The notes below the pieces were generated by a model. The model was not told the origin of the DNA and ran no database searches. It saw only the letters and a list, made by a program, of their open reading frames with translations. This document shows, one piece after another, positions 34,446 to 43,620 of a stretch of 64,000 bases of DNA. Position 1 is the first letter of the stretch. Every line of letters starts with the position of its first letter. The stretch comes from Winogradskyella bathintestinalis (lineage in GTDB: Bacteria > Bacteroidota > Bacteroidia > Flavobacteriales > Flavobacteriaceae): NCBI RefSeq assembly GCF_030407435.1, contig NZ_JASDDK010000005.1, positions 62,001 through 126,000 on the forward strand, written 5' to 3'. The position numbers were made by a program, and so were the translations under genes.

Positions 34446-35015
34446 TTACTCATACGAGCGTTTCACCATTATTTCAGAAACCTTAAATGGATATGCTTTC
34501 TGTACCAATTTTAATTCTTTATTTGTCAGTTCAACAGGACTTTTATTAAACTTTTGCTCTGCATATCGCGTTCTTAAATCGTAGTAGGCTTTAGTAATTT
34601 CGTCTTGTACAGAAATAAAAGCATCATATTTAGTGAATGCATCATGACTCAAAGAAATCACAGCTTTTTCCGGATGATCTGAAGATTCCACCGCTTGCGC
34701 ACCGGTACAATAGTCGCATGCATTAAGTCCGTTATTATCAATAAATCTTTCAACAATTTCCTTAACTTTTGTGAGTTCTACCAGTTCGTTGTCAATCATA
34801 ATTTCTTGCTTTTCATTCATGGCAATATGTAATAAATTACGCTCATGAATATCTGTAGTGCAATTTGCTGTTTCACATACTGGCGGTAATTGTCGTAAAA
34901 TACCCTTGTCTGCAGAAATAGTTGTAGTTACTAAAAAAAAGATTAGTAATAAAAAAGCAATGTCTGCCATGGATCCTGCATTGACCGCTGCAGAATGTCT
35001 TCTAAATAATTTCAT
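34446..35015 (-). CDS. ExbD/TolR-family biopolymer transport protein
   Basis: A 189-residue protein with one N-terminal transmembrane helix (SMADIAFLLLIFFLVTTTI), including the proton-conducting Asp in MADIAF, and a long periplasmic part. It would pair with an ExbB-like stator to energise TonB or a similar machine, but no exbB or tonB lies next to it. The periplasmic insertion includes CDYC (about residue 99) and another cysteine pair near 46-51, so disulfides are possible. Ends with a C-terminal basic segment. Confidence 0.88.
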   Translation of the reverse strand: MKLFRRHSAAVNAGSMADIAFLLLIFFLVTTTISADKGILRQLPPVCETANCTTDIHERNLLHIAMNEKQEIMIDNELVELTKVKEIVERFIDNNGLNACDYCTGAQAVESSDHPEKAVISLSHDAFTKYDAFISVQDEITKAYYDLRTRYAEQKFNKSPVELTNKELKLVQKAYPFKVSEIMVKRSYE

Positions 35016-35275
35016 GATATTAGATTCAAATGTTAATACTTTCTTAACAACAAGAACAGTACCAATCTAAAATTCATTAATACGGAATAAATGGTTTCAA
35101 AAATTATTGTAACGCCAATTAAAGCCGTTTTTAATTAACTTCATCTACAAATGAAATTTAATCACTGGTAAAAAAAGGTTTTTAAAAGATTGATTTGTTT
35201 AGTGAATTGATGGTGCCAAATTGACTTCATTGTAAAATCTTGTTAACAATCCATTCTAAAACCCTTTCTAAGTGC

Positions 35276-35283
35276 TATTTTTG
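35276..35283 (+). promoter_or_regulatory. -7 box of the SF2 helicase gene
   Basis: TATTTTTG, 29 bases before the ATG; -33 element not clear. Confidence 0.4.
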
Positions 35284-35312
35284 CAAAATTAACTAAGAAT
35301 TAAATGTAATTT

Positions 35313-36827
35313 ATGTCGTCAGAAACTGAAACCATACAAGAAAATGCAACGGAAAAGAGTCTTTATGATTATCAAATAAAGGACTTAAATCGCATTTTTG
35401 ATGTTATGCAAAATGAATCTGATGATTTTAATTTGCTTTATCAATTACCGACAGGAGGTGGTAAGACTGTTATTTTTTCTGAAATCGTAAGACGTTACGC
35501 TGAACAGCACAATAAAAAGGTGGTGATTTTAACGCATAGAATTGAGCTTTGTAAACAAACCTCTAATGTGTTGTCTGGGTTTAATGTAAAGAACAAAGTC
35601 ATAAACAGTAAGGTAAAAACGCTTCCAGACCAAGACGATTATCAGTGTTTTGTGGCAATGGTAGAAACCTTGAATAATCGTTTGTCTGACAACGATTTTG
35701 AATTAAAAAATATAGGTCTAGTTATTATTGATGAGGCCCATTATAATTCTTTTAGAAAATTATTTAAGTTTTTTGAACAGTGTTTTATTCTTGGAGTTAC
35801 AGCAACGCCATTGAGTAGTAATATTAAACTACCAATGAAAGATAATTATAACAAACTTATTGTTGGGGATGATATATCAACACTGATTAAAAATGGTTTC
35901 CTAGCCAAAGCCGAAGTTTCTAATTACGATGTTGGTTTAACCTCATTAAAAATTGGTATAAATGGAGATTATACGGTAAAATCGTCAGAAGCCTTATATA
36001 CCAATTCCTTAATGCAATCCAAGCTATTAATGGCTTATGAGGAAATGGCGAAAGGTAAAAAAACTCTGATTTTTAATAATGGAATTTATACCTCAAAAGA
36101 AGTCTACTATACTTTTAAAAAAGCAGGTTATAACGTTCAACATTTAGATAATACGGCAAACAAACAAGAACGAAAAGATATCTTAAAATGGTTTAAAAAC
36201 ACACCAGACGCAGTGTTGTCGTCAGTTAGTATTTTAACTACCGGTTTTGATGAACCTTCTGTGGAATCCATTATATTAAACAGAGCTACCCGTTCTTTAA
36301 CCTTATATTTCCAAATGATTGGTCGTGGTAGTCGAATTTATAAAGATCGAAAATCATTCCAGGTCATTGATTTAGGTAATAATGAAGCAAGATTTGGTCC
36401 TTGGGATCAACCTGTTGATTGGCAACATATCTTTAAACATCCAGATTATTACTTAGAGAATATTCTTGATGATGAATTATTAGAACGCGATTTTGTTTAT
36501 ACCATGCCAGATTCGCTAAAAGTAAAATTCAAAAAATCGTTTACTCTAAATTTCGACGTCAAAGCAGAATATAAAGATGTGATTAATTCTGGTAAAAAAT
36601 CCTTTACAGTTATCGAACGTTCTATTGCTCAGCATTCTCAAATTTGTATTGATAATAGCGAAGATGTTTATGATGCGAGAGAGTTAATAAAGGACCTGCA
36701 AGATGAAATTGCTTACAGAATTAAACAGTACTGTTATTGCATAATGAATAGTACCCAGAATTATAAAGATTGGCTTTTTGAAGAATACAATAGAAAATTA
36801 AGAATTAGTTTTAACGGTAAGTTTTAA
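35313..36827 (+). CDS. Superfamily 2 DEAH-box helicase (RadD/type III-res like)
   Basis: A 504-residue helicase. Motif I LPTGGGKT (about residue 47), motif Ia ILTHRIEL, motif II DEAH, motif III TATP, motif V TTGFDEPSV and motif VI QMIGRGSR are all seen in order. The compact layout resembles the ResIII/RadD group acting on DNA or RNA. The C-terminal about 130 residues have no recognised domain. No nuclease, methylase or other defence gene is adjacent, so a DNA-repair or RNA role is more likely than restriction. Confidence 0.88.
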   Translation: MSSETETIQENATEKSLYDYQIKDLNRIFDVMQNESDDFNLLYQLPTGGGKTVIFSEIVRRYAEQHNKKVVILTHRIELCKQTSNVLSGFNVKNKVINSKVKTLPDQDDYQCFVAMVETLNNRLSDNDFELKNIGLVIIDEAHYNSFRKLFKFFEQCFILGVTATPLSSNIKLPMKDNYNKLIVGDDISTLIKNGFLAKAEVSNYDVGLTSLKIGINGDYTVKSSEALYTNSLMQSKLLMAYEEMAKGKKTLIFNNGIYTSKEVYYTFKKAGYNVQHLDNTANKQERKDILKWFKNTPDAVLSSVSILTTGFDEPSVESIILNRATRSLTLYFQMIGRGSRIYKDRKSFQVIDLGNNEARFGPWDQPVDWQHIFKHPDYYLENILDDELLERDFVYTMPDSLKVKFKKSFTLNFDVKAEYKDVINSGKKSFTVIERSIAQHSQICIDNSEDVYDARELIKDLQDEIAYRIKQYCYCIMNSTQNYKDWLFEEYNRKLRISFNGKF

Positions 36828-36914
36828 CTTTTTTTTGTAAGGATTTCTATTTTTATGCGTTTATTTTGAAATAGGAACAGTTTTTGTATTCATACAATAC
36901 ATTAATAATATAAC

Positions 36915-37646
36915 ATGAAAACCATTAAATATATCGCATTTATGTTTTGCTTAATTTGCAGTACATTGGTTTTTGCACAAATTAAAGATAAAGAGAATAA
37001 ATCTATTCGTATTCCTGCAGAAAAATCTGAAACAAAAAAAGACTCAGCTTTAGTTAAAGTTAAAATTGCGCCTATTTTAAAAAAGGACGACGATAAGGCA
37101 AGTGGCAAGTCTAATGAAGAAGAAAAATTTGTTATTAGAGAAACAGAAAAGCCATTTTCTATGACAGAAAACGACGGTCTAAAAAGTCCGAGTGAGATTT
37201 ATGAACAGCGTTGGAAGAAAGAGGCTGTAAAAGGTGGATACGTAAAAACAATGTCCGATCAATTTTTAGGTGAACATAATGTAGATACCAAATTTGTAAA
37301 TATTGTTTGTAGAGATCATCAATTCCCTGATGGTGACCGTGTTAAGATTTTAATTAACGGAGATGTTGTTAAGCACAGTTTAACACTGACTAGTAGTTAT
37401 AGACGTGTAGAAGTGAATTTGGCAGATGGTAAAAACACGGTAGATATCGTTGCTCTAAATCAAGGCGAATCCGGACCAAATACAGCTGAATTTGTAGTTT
37501 ACGATGATAAAGGTAATTTAATTTCTTCTAAAGAATGGAACCTCTTAACTGGTGTAAAAGCGACTATTATTTTTAATAATGAAAAGGTAGTTATTAAAGA
37601 AAAGCCTTCTGAGGAAGAAAAAGCGCAAACAGCTTCTAATAACTAA
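36915..37646 (+). CDS. Secreted hypothetical protein, Bacteroidota-restricted
   Basis: A 243-residue exported protein with a signal peptide (cleavage near VFAQ). After a charged, lysine/glutamate-rich linker (about residues 25-95) comes a beta-rich domain with VKTMSDQFLGEHNVDTKF, DHQFPDGDRVKILINGD, and SGPNTAEFVVYDDKGN, typical of an Ig-like fold. It ends in another charged tail. No enzyme motif is visible. I do not recognise a characterised family. Confidence 0.75.
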   Translation: MKTIKYIAFMFCLICSTLVFAQIKDKENKSIRIPAEKSETKKDSALVKVKIAPILKKDDDKASGKSNEEEKFVIRETEKPFSMTENDGLKSPSEIYEQRWKKEAVKGGYVKTMSDQFLGEHNVDTKFVNIVCRDHQFPDGDRVKILINGDVVKHSLTLTSSYRRVEVNLADGKNTVDIVALNQGESGPNTAEFVVYDDKGNLISSKEWNLLTGVKATIIFNNEKVVIKEKPSEEEKAQTASNN

Positions 37647-37668
37647 CACAACTCTCAATTCCAAATAT

Positions 37669-38268
37669 TTAACAAGTCCTATACTTATCGTTTAAGCCAA
37701 CGCCATTTAGTACCAATGGAATAATTTTTTCTAGACGTTTTTGCTTTGTGACATCGCGCTTGGCTTCAGAAATATAATCAGAATAGTCTCGCTGTTTTGA
37801 TGGGGTAAGTGTATTAAATGCGGTTTTAAAGTCAGTATTGGTATCTAAAATTTCTTTAAGCTCCTTTGGAATTGCCACAGTTTTATTGGTTCGTTGAGGC
37901 TGTAATTCTTTTCCTAGATGCTGATTTTCTATAGCTTCTTTTACGTACGTTAAAACTGCAGCTTCATTAATATCATTTTTAGTTTCAAATCGCATCTGTC
38001 TCATAGCTTTTGTTTTTTGCTCCTGTGCGTTTTTTAGTAAGCGCAGTTCATCTTTTAAAAAAACTCCTTGATGAAACCAAATACAAAAATGATTCTTAAA
38101 CGCCGCAAGACCTAAAACATTCTTACCTTTAATACAATAAGTTGGCATATTCCATTTTATGGTTTCTTCTAATGCTGTTGAATTGATGATGTTTCGTAAA
38201 ATGGTAATCTCTTCTGAGAAATGTGGATTGATTTCTATGTATTCCTCTACTGAGGTTGGTTTTTTCAT
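37669..38268 (-). CDS. DUF1801 / YdeI (OmdA-like) protein
   Basis: A 199-residue cytoplasmic protein. The N-terminal DUF1801 domain is seen in EETIKWNMPTYCIKGKNVLGLAAFKNHFCIWFHQG; the C-terminal part, from AVAIP-type VAIPKELKEIL to LTPSKQRDYSDYISEAKRDVTKQKRLEKII, matches the YdeI/OmpD-associated (bacteriocin protection) domain. Molecular function is unknown for both. No operon partner is apparent. Confidence 0.85.
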   Translation of the reverse strand: MKKPTSVEEYIEINPHFSEEITILRNIINSTALEETIKWNMPTYCIKGKNVLGLAAFKNHFCIWFHQGVFLKDELRLLKNAQEQKTKAMRQMRFETKNDINEAAVLTYVKEAIENQHLGKELQPQRTNKTVAIPKELKEILDTNTDFKTAFNTLTPSKQRDYSDYISEAKRDVTKQKRLEKIIPLVLNGVGLNDKYRTC

Positions 38269-38358
38269 GTTTAAAACGGTTATATTAGGAATGTTGATTT
38301 AAGTTTATTTTTAAAACTATTATTAAAAAACAGAGATAACATCAAGAGAAACTTCTAC

Positions 38359-38727
38359 TTAAGTCGTTCGTAAAATTTTGTCCATTTTTCGTCCTTTAGC
38401 TATTTCATCGACCAACTTATCTAAATATCTTACTTCTCGAGTTAGTTTAGTATCTATATCTTCTATTCTATATCCACAAATGACACCTTTAATTAATTCA
38501 GCATTTGGGTTTAATTTTGCTCTTTCAAAGAATATTTTAAAAGTGACTTTCTCTTTAATAAGCTCCTCTATTTTATTATCATCAAAACCAGTTAACCATT
38601 CAATCACTTGGTGTAGTTCTGATTTTGTTCGGCCTTTCTTTTCAACTTTAGTAATATAGTGCGGATAAACGGATGCGAAGGTTAGTTTTGCAACGCGCTC
38701 ATCGTGTTCTGGTGTTGTTGTGCTCAT
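38359..38727 (-). CDS. DUF2200 family protein
   Basis: A 122-residue protein with the family signature HDERVAKLTFASVYPHYITKVEKKGRTKSELHQVIEWLTG-type N-terminus (quoted in part: FASVYPHYI, WLTGFD) and VICGYRIEDID. The start at the ATG 38727 (MSTTTPEHDER) is chosen; an upstream TTG would add 21 hydrophobic residues unlike the family. Function unknown. Confidence 0.85.
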   Translation of the reverse strand: MSTTTPEHDERVAKLTFASVYPHYITKVEKKGRTKSELHQVIEWLTGFDDNKIEELIKEKVTFKIFFERAKLNPNAELIKGVICGYRIEDIDTKLTREVRYLDKLVDEIAKGRKMDKILRTT

Positions 38728-38905
38728 AATTTTGTTTAAGAAATTGTAAAATAAAGATTTTAAATTTAAGCAAAAAAAATAAGCAGTCAACTAAATATAA
38801 TGGCGTACTGCTTACTTAATAATAAATACTATTATTGAAAATTGAGACTATTCTCACATTAACTTTCCAGTTTTATGATCTTTAATATATTTAAAAGTTT
38901 AACAT

Positions 38906-40897
38906 TTAATCTTTAACAAATTTAAAAGTATTGTAAGATGTGATGTTTAGAAAATATGTTCCTTTTACCAAGTTTTGAATATTTATCCTGTTTTGATTGG
39001 TAGCTTTCCCTTTCATAACTATTTTGCCATTGATATCGAAAACTAGGTATTCAACTTCTTCCGAAATTCCTTCAATATGAATAAAGGCAGATGCTGGGAT
39101 TGGATATACTTTAATAATTTGTGAAGGTCTATCTACATCAACGATACTCAAATTTTCATCTCTTGCCTGAATATTATCAATATCTAATATGGCTTCAATA
39201 GCGTCTGCTTCCCAACTTGGTGTATCATTGTGAAGAATACGTATTTCGGTAATAGCGCCAAAACTACCATTGTAAGAACCAGTATGTCCAAGTCGCGTCA
39301 ATGAATTCTCGTCAATCGGAAATACAATGGTTTGCCAGCCTTGACCAGGAACAACGGCAATTGGGTCTATAGAACTCCATTTAGGATCATTGGTCCAATT
39401 ATCATTTTCAAACGCTAATCTTAATATGATAACGTTTGAACCAGAATTTCTTACGTCCATGGAAATATAGGTAACTCCAGCATCGACATAATCGCCCAAC
39501 CATTGCGCATTATTGAATGTTACTAATTTAGAGTCAGATCCACTCCCTCCATTAGATTGTACTCTCAAAAAGTTATCATCAGTTCCAGTAGGACCGTCTG
39601 TGCTAATATTTTGATTCAGTAATGATGAAGAAGTCCCTTTTGTCCAATTCTCAACAGTCACTCCTTCAAAATCATCTATTAGATTTAATGATATTTTAGA
39701 TTTTCCTGAATCTGCTAAACCCATATCGCTATTTCGTGCTTGAATATTATCAATGTCTAATGTAGCTTCAATAGAATCTCCTTCCCAGCTTGGTGCATCA
39801 TTATGAATAATTCGTACTTCGGTAATATCACCAAAATCTCCGTTATATGAATTATTATGTCCAAGTCTCGTTAATGAATTCTCATCTATAGGAAATATAA
39901 TGGTTTGCCAGCCTTCACCGGGAACTACTGCAATTCCATTAGTAGAACTCCATTTTGGATCATTGGTCCAATTATCATTTTCAAATGCCAACCTTAGTGT
40001 GATTAAATTTGAACCTGTATTTCTAACGTCCATAGATATATAAGTGACTCCAGCATCGACATAATCGCCCAACCATTGCGCATTATTGAATGTTACTAAT
40101 TTAGAGTCAGATCCACTCCCTCCATTAGATTGTACTCTCAAAAAGTTATCATCAGTTCCAGTAGGACCGTCGGTAATAATATTTTGATTCAGTAACGATG
40201 ACGATGTCCCTTTAGTCCAATTTTCAACAGTCACTCCTTCAAAATCATCTATAAGATTTAAAGATATTTTAGGTTCTCCCGTATCTACCGTTCCCATATC
40301 ATTATCTCTAGCTTGAATATTATCAATGTCTAATATAGCCTCAATAGAATCGCCGCCCCAACTTGGCGCGTCGTTATGAATGATACGTACTTCGGAAATA
40401 TCACCAAAATCACCATTATATGAATTATTATGTCCAAGTCTAGTCAATGAATTCTCATCAATAGGAAATACAATGGTTTGCCAGCCTTCACCGGGAACTA
40501 CTGCAATTCCATTAGTAGAACTCCATTTTGGATCATTGGTCCAATTATCATTTTTAAACGCTAATCTTAATATGATAACGTTTGAACCAGAATTTCTAAC
40601 ATCCATAGATATATAAGTGACTCCAGCATCAACATAATCACCCTGCCATTGAGAGTTATTGAATGTCGTTAAGTTAGAATCAGATCCGCTGCCACCATTA
40701 GATTGGACTCTTAAATAATTATCATCAGTTCCGGAGGGACCATCAGTAAGAATATTTTCATTAGGTAATGAAGAAGAGTTCCCTTTGGTCCAATTCTCAG
40801 TAGTAAACCCTTCGAAATCATCTATTTGGTTTAAATTTATTTGAGAAGAAGAAAGTATGGGTAAAAGTAATAGGCAAATAAATGTAGATTTTTTCAT
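38906..40897 (-). CDS. T9SS-sorted secreted protein with three near-identical 191-residue repeats
   Basis: A 663-residue exported protein (signal peptide MKKSTFICLLLLPILSSS) consisting of three consecutive repeats of 191 residues and a C-terminal type IX sorting domain (VYPIPASAF ... GKIVMKGK ... KGTYFLNI). Each repeat begins (L)NLIDDFEG.TVENWTKG and has a jelly-roll pattern resembling carbohydrate-binding or CIA30-like galactose-binding domains. No catalytic domain is present, so it is probably a surface binding protein for polysaccharide. An ATG eight codons upstream is possible; I prefer the one that starts the signal peptide. Confidence 0.8.
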   Translation of the reverse strand: MKKSTFICLLLLPILSSSQINLNQIDDFEGFTTENWTKGNSSSLPNENILTDGPSGTDDNYLRVQSNGGSGSDSNLTTFNNSQWQGDYVDAGVTYISMDVRNSGSNVIILRLAFKNDNWTNDPKWSSTNGIAVVPGEGWQTIVFPIDENSLTRLGHNNSYNGDFGDISEVRIIHNDAPSWGGDSIEAILDIDNIQARDNDMGTVDTGEPKISLNLIDDFEGVTVENWTKGTSSSLLNQNIITDGPTGTDDNFLRVQSNGGSGSDSKLVTFNNAQWLGDYVDAGVTYISMDVRNTGSNLITLRLAFENDNWTNDPKWSSTNGIAVVPGEGWQTIIFPIDENSLTRLGHNNSYNGDFGDITEVRIIHNDAPSWEGDSIEATLDIDNIQARNSDMGLADSGKSKISLNLIDDFEGVTVENWTKGTSSSLLNQNISTDGPTGTDDNFLRVQSNGGSGSDSKLVTFNNAQWLGDYVDAGVTYISMDVRNSGSNVIILRLAFENDNWTNDPKWSSIDPIAVVPGQGWQTIVFPIDENSLTRLGHTGSYNGSFGAITEIRILHNDTPSWEADAIEAILDIDNIQARDENLSIVDVDRPSQIIKVYPIPASAFIHIEGISEEVEYLVFDINGKIVMKGKATNQNRINIQNLVKGTYFLNITSYNTFKFVKD
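39090..40830. repeat. Three tandem DNA repeats, 573-base period
   Basis: The landmark TCATCTAT(A/T)AGATTTA recurs at matching offsets of 573 bases within the T9SS protein gene (near 39672, 40245 and 40818). Repeats 2 and 3 share runs of more than 100 bases with few changes. Confidence 0.8.
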
Positions 40898-40921
40898 TTT
40901 TAAAATCTCTAATTGTCTCAT

Positions 40922-41324
40922 GTTAATAATGCGTAATTTAAGTAAATGACCTGGGGATATATAAGCGTTTCAATTTTCAATATGTTATATGTAAAAAGAG
41001 AGCGAAGGTAACAAAATTTTCTATTAAGTCAAGTTGATCTTTTTAGCTTTGACTGGTCGTCTGAGCTTAAGTTTTATGGGGGCTCATGCCATCCGTGGAA
41101 TCTTGCCTATTAAACGTCCTTTAACCTATTTAATCATTAATTTAACCAAACATCTGGCTTTCCATTTTAAATGGGTTTCAGCATCTTCAAAAAAAATAAA
41201 CAGTGGACTAATCGTTGCGTCCACAATCTATAATAAACAGTTCTTAAACTTAAGTTATCAGTCATTTAGTTGATAAAAAATATTACGACAAGAGTATCAG
41301 CTAAAATTCAAATTTAACTTTGCT
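40922..41324. other. Intergenic stretch, possible decayed transposase
   Basis: About 400 bases without a supported gene. In one reverse frame an open run (about 41140-41250) contains IVDATISP, which resembles the DAT segment of some IS5/IS1182-type transposases, followed by stops and another basic open run. A forward 79-codon frame (41034-41273) is the complement of this and has no family resemblance. Confidence 0.3.
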
Positions 41325-41385
41325 CACTGCTCACTGCTCACTGCTCACTGCTCACTGCTCACTGCTCACTGCTCACTGCTCACTG
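41322..41385. repeat. Heptanucleotide tandem repeat (TGCTCAC)n
   Basis: About nine copies of a seven-base unit at the 3' end of pepT; the repeat supplies the last PepT codons and the stop. Confidence 0.9.
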
Positions 41386-42601
41386 CCGTCAACTCAGCAA
41401 TCTTAACAATAACTTCAACTGCTTTCTGCATACTTTCCACTGGGACATACTCATAGCGTCCATGAAAATTGTGACCTCCTGCAAAAATATTTGGGCAAGG
41501 TAAACCCATATAAGATAATTGAGAACCATCAGTACCACCTCTTATGGCTTTAATTAATGGTGCAATTCCAACTGCTTTCATAGCTGCTTCAGCAATATCT
41601 ACAATTTGCATCACAGGCTCAACTTTTTCTTTCATGTTGAAATACTGATCTTTCAATTCAAGTTTAAAAACTTCGCTTTCGTACTTAGTATTTAAATCGT
41701 CCACAATCTTCTGCATTAAAGCTTTTCGAGCTTCAAATTTGTCCTTGTCATGATCGCGAATAATATATTGTAGCATCGTTTTTTCAACGTCTCCTTCTAT
41801 ATTATGTAAGTGAAAAAATCCTTCATAACCTTCCGTATGTTCTGGTGTTTCCGTTCTAGGCAGACTATTTATAAATTCAGAAGCATAATACATGGAGTTG
41901 ATCATTTTACCCTTGGCATAACCCGGATGTACAATTTTTCCTTTTACGGTAATTTTAGCACCTGCCGCATTAAAATTTTCATATTCCAGTTCGCCAACTT
42001 GGCTACCATCCATGGTATATGCCCAATCGGCACCAAATTTTTCAACATCGAATTTATGAGCGCCTCTACCAATTTCTTCGTCGGGTGTAAAGCCCACTTT
42101 TATGGTTCCATGTTTAATTTCAGGATGATTAATAAGGTGTTCCATGGCCGTAACAATCTCCGTAATACCAGCTTTGTCATCAGCACCTAGAAGCGTAGTT
42201 CCATCTGTTGTAATCAAAGTTTGACCTTTGTACATTAGCAAATCCTCAAAATAGTCTGGGGATAAAACTATGTTCTCAGTTGCATTGAGTATAATATCTT
42301 TTCCATCATAATCTTTAACAATTTGAGGTTTTATATTCGCTCCTGTAAAATCTGGTGAGGTATCAAAATGTGAAATAAATCCAATAGTAGGTACAGCGTG
42401 ATCAACATTGCTTGGCAAAGTCGCCATGATATAAGCGTTTTCATCAATGCTAACGTCGCTTAAGCCAATAGCTTTTAATTCATCGACTAACTTATTGGCT
42501 AAATCCCATTGTTTTTTAGTACTTGGAGTGGTTTCTGAATTCGGATCAGATTCTGTATCTATAGTAACGTAACTGATAAAACGATCTATAATATGCTGCA
42601 T
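41366..42601 (-). CDS. pepT: Peptidase T (tripeptide aminopeptidase)
   Basis: A 411-residue M20B metallopeptidase removing N-terminal residues from tripeptides. Dinuclear zinc motifs are intact: HFDTSPD (about residue 80), the bridging D in GADDKAG (about 142), the catalytic EE in [11 protein letters not shown] (about 175), and a late H in AGGHNFHG. The extreme C-terminus (TAVSSEQ) and the stop codon are encoded by a heptanucleotide repeat. Length is standard. Confidence 0.96.
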   Translation of the reverse strand: MQHIIDRFISYVTIDTESDPNSETTPSTKKQWDLANKLVDELKAIGLSDVSIDENAYIMATLPSNVDHAVPTIGFISHFDTSPDFTGANIKPQIVKDYDGKDIILNATENIVLSPDYFEDLLMYKGQTLITTDGTTLLGADDKAGITEIVTAMEHLINHPEIKHGTIKVGFTPDEEIGRGAHKFDVEKFGADWAYTMDGSQVGELEYENFNAAGAKITVKGKIVHPGYAKGKMINSMYYASEFINSLPRTETPEHTEGYEGFFHLHNIEGDVEKTMLQYIIRDHDKDKFEARKALMQKIVDDLNTKYESEVFKLELKDQYFNMKEKVEPVMQIVDIAEAAMKAVGIAPLIKAIRGGTDGSQLSYMGLPCPNIFAGGHNFHGRYEYVPVESMQKAVEVIVKIAELTAVSSEQ

Positions 42602-42652
42602 ACGAGTGTGTTTTTAACTTTTTAAATTATTATCGAAATTATTAAAATTTCT

Positions 42653-43483
42653 TTAAAGTTTAAAGGTAATAACCGGAAGTTTACTATGGTTCACCACATC
42701 TTCAGAAATACTGCCTCCAAAAAAATGACTTAAGCCTTTTCTACCATGTGTAATCATCGCAACAGCGTCTGCCTGTTGTCTTTTTGCAAAACTTAATACA
42801 CCATCTTCTACATTATGATCTGAAATACGAGCAATTGAAACATCAGAATCTGATAACTTTGCGGTTTTTAGAAAGATTGAAATTTTTTCATCAATTTCGT
42901 CTGTACTTAAAAAGCCTAAATTTGGTGCATTGATATGTAATAAGGTTGTTTTTACACTCAATTCGTTGAGCAATTCCAGCGCATTGTTAACTGCAGAGAC
43001 ACTTTCTTCAGAAAAATCGCAAGCTAGAACAATGTGTTCAAAATCGACAGCTTTGAGTCCAGATTTTATAACTAAAACGGGAGTATTACTGTAACGGACA
43101 ACTTTTTCAGTATTAGAGCCTGTAAAGACACCATCGTAATCGTTGTGGCCTCTAGAACCCATAACAATTAAATCAGCTCTCTCTTCGCTGGCCACCTTTG
43201 CTACTTCTTTTAAAACTTTATGATATTTTATTAGAGGTGTTACTGTAATATCGTCTAGATACGGTTGATCTAAAAAGGTTTCAAATTTCTTGTTAGCAAC
43301 CATCATCATAAATGCATTTTCTTCGCTACGTTGTGCCGTGCTAGCAGATATAATAGATTCAGACATTTCTAACATATGCATTACAATCAATTCGGCATGA
43401 TGTTTTTTGGCTAATGCTGCAGCTGTTTCTAAAGCATATTCTGAGTGTTTCGAAAAATCGACAGGAACAATAATTTTTTTCAT
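42653..43483 (-). CDS. Universal stress protein, tandem UspA domains
   Basis: A 276-residue protein of two Usp domains (about residues 1-145 and 150-276). Each ends in the ATP-binding loop: GSRGHNDYDGVFTGSNTEKV in the first and HGRKGLSHFFGGSISEDV in the second, so both should bind nucleotide. Usually linked with stress survival. No partner gene; pyrD diverges on the other side. Confidence 0.93.
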   Translation of the reverse strand: MKKIIVPVDFSKHSEYALETAAALAKKHHAELIVMHMLEMSESIISASTAQRSEENAFMMMVANKKFETFLDQPYLDDITVTPLIKYHKVLKEVAKVASEERADLIVMGSRGHNDYDGVFTGSNTEKVVRYSNTPVLVIKSGLKAVDFEHIVLACDFSEESVSAVNNALELLNELSVKTTLLHINAPNLGFLSTDEIDEKISIFLKTAKLSDSDVSIARISDHNVEDGVLSFAKRQQADAVAMITHGRKGLSHFFGGSISEDVVNHSKLPVITFKL

Positions 43484-43594
43484 GATATTATAATTTTGAT
43501 TAGGACTCCAAAATTAAACAAATAAGATTCTATGAATTATGACAAATGACAGTTTATGAAAAAATTAATACTTCTTAATTTAATATGAGATGCT

Positions 43595-43602
43595 TACTTT
43601 TG
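43595..43602 (+). promoter_or_regulatory. -7 box of pyrD
   Basis: TACTTTTG, 18 bases before the ATG, giving a very short leader. Confidence 0.45.
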
Positions 43603-43620
43603 TAATGCTAAAATCTTTAT

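Noticed and set aside
35313..36827. SF2 helicase as part of a defence system
   Set aside because: Neighbours are an ExbD-like protein and a secreted hypothetical; no nuclease, methylase or other defence component lies within reach.
41034..41273. Forward 79-codon ORF between the T9SS gene and pepT
   Set aside because: No recognisable domain, no promoter, starts with ATG inside a region better read as reverse-strand debris; kept only as part of the intergenic description.
41322..41385. Short tandem repeat considered as a CRISPR array
   Set aside because: Unit is seven bases with no spacers; a simple satellite.
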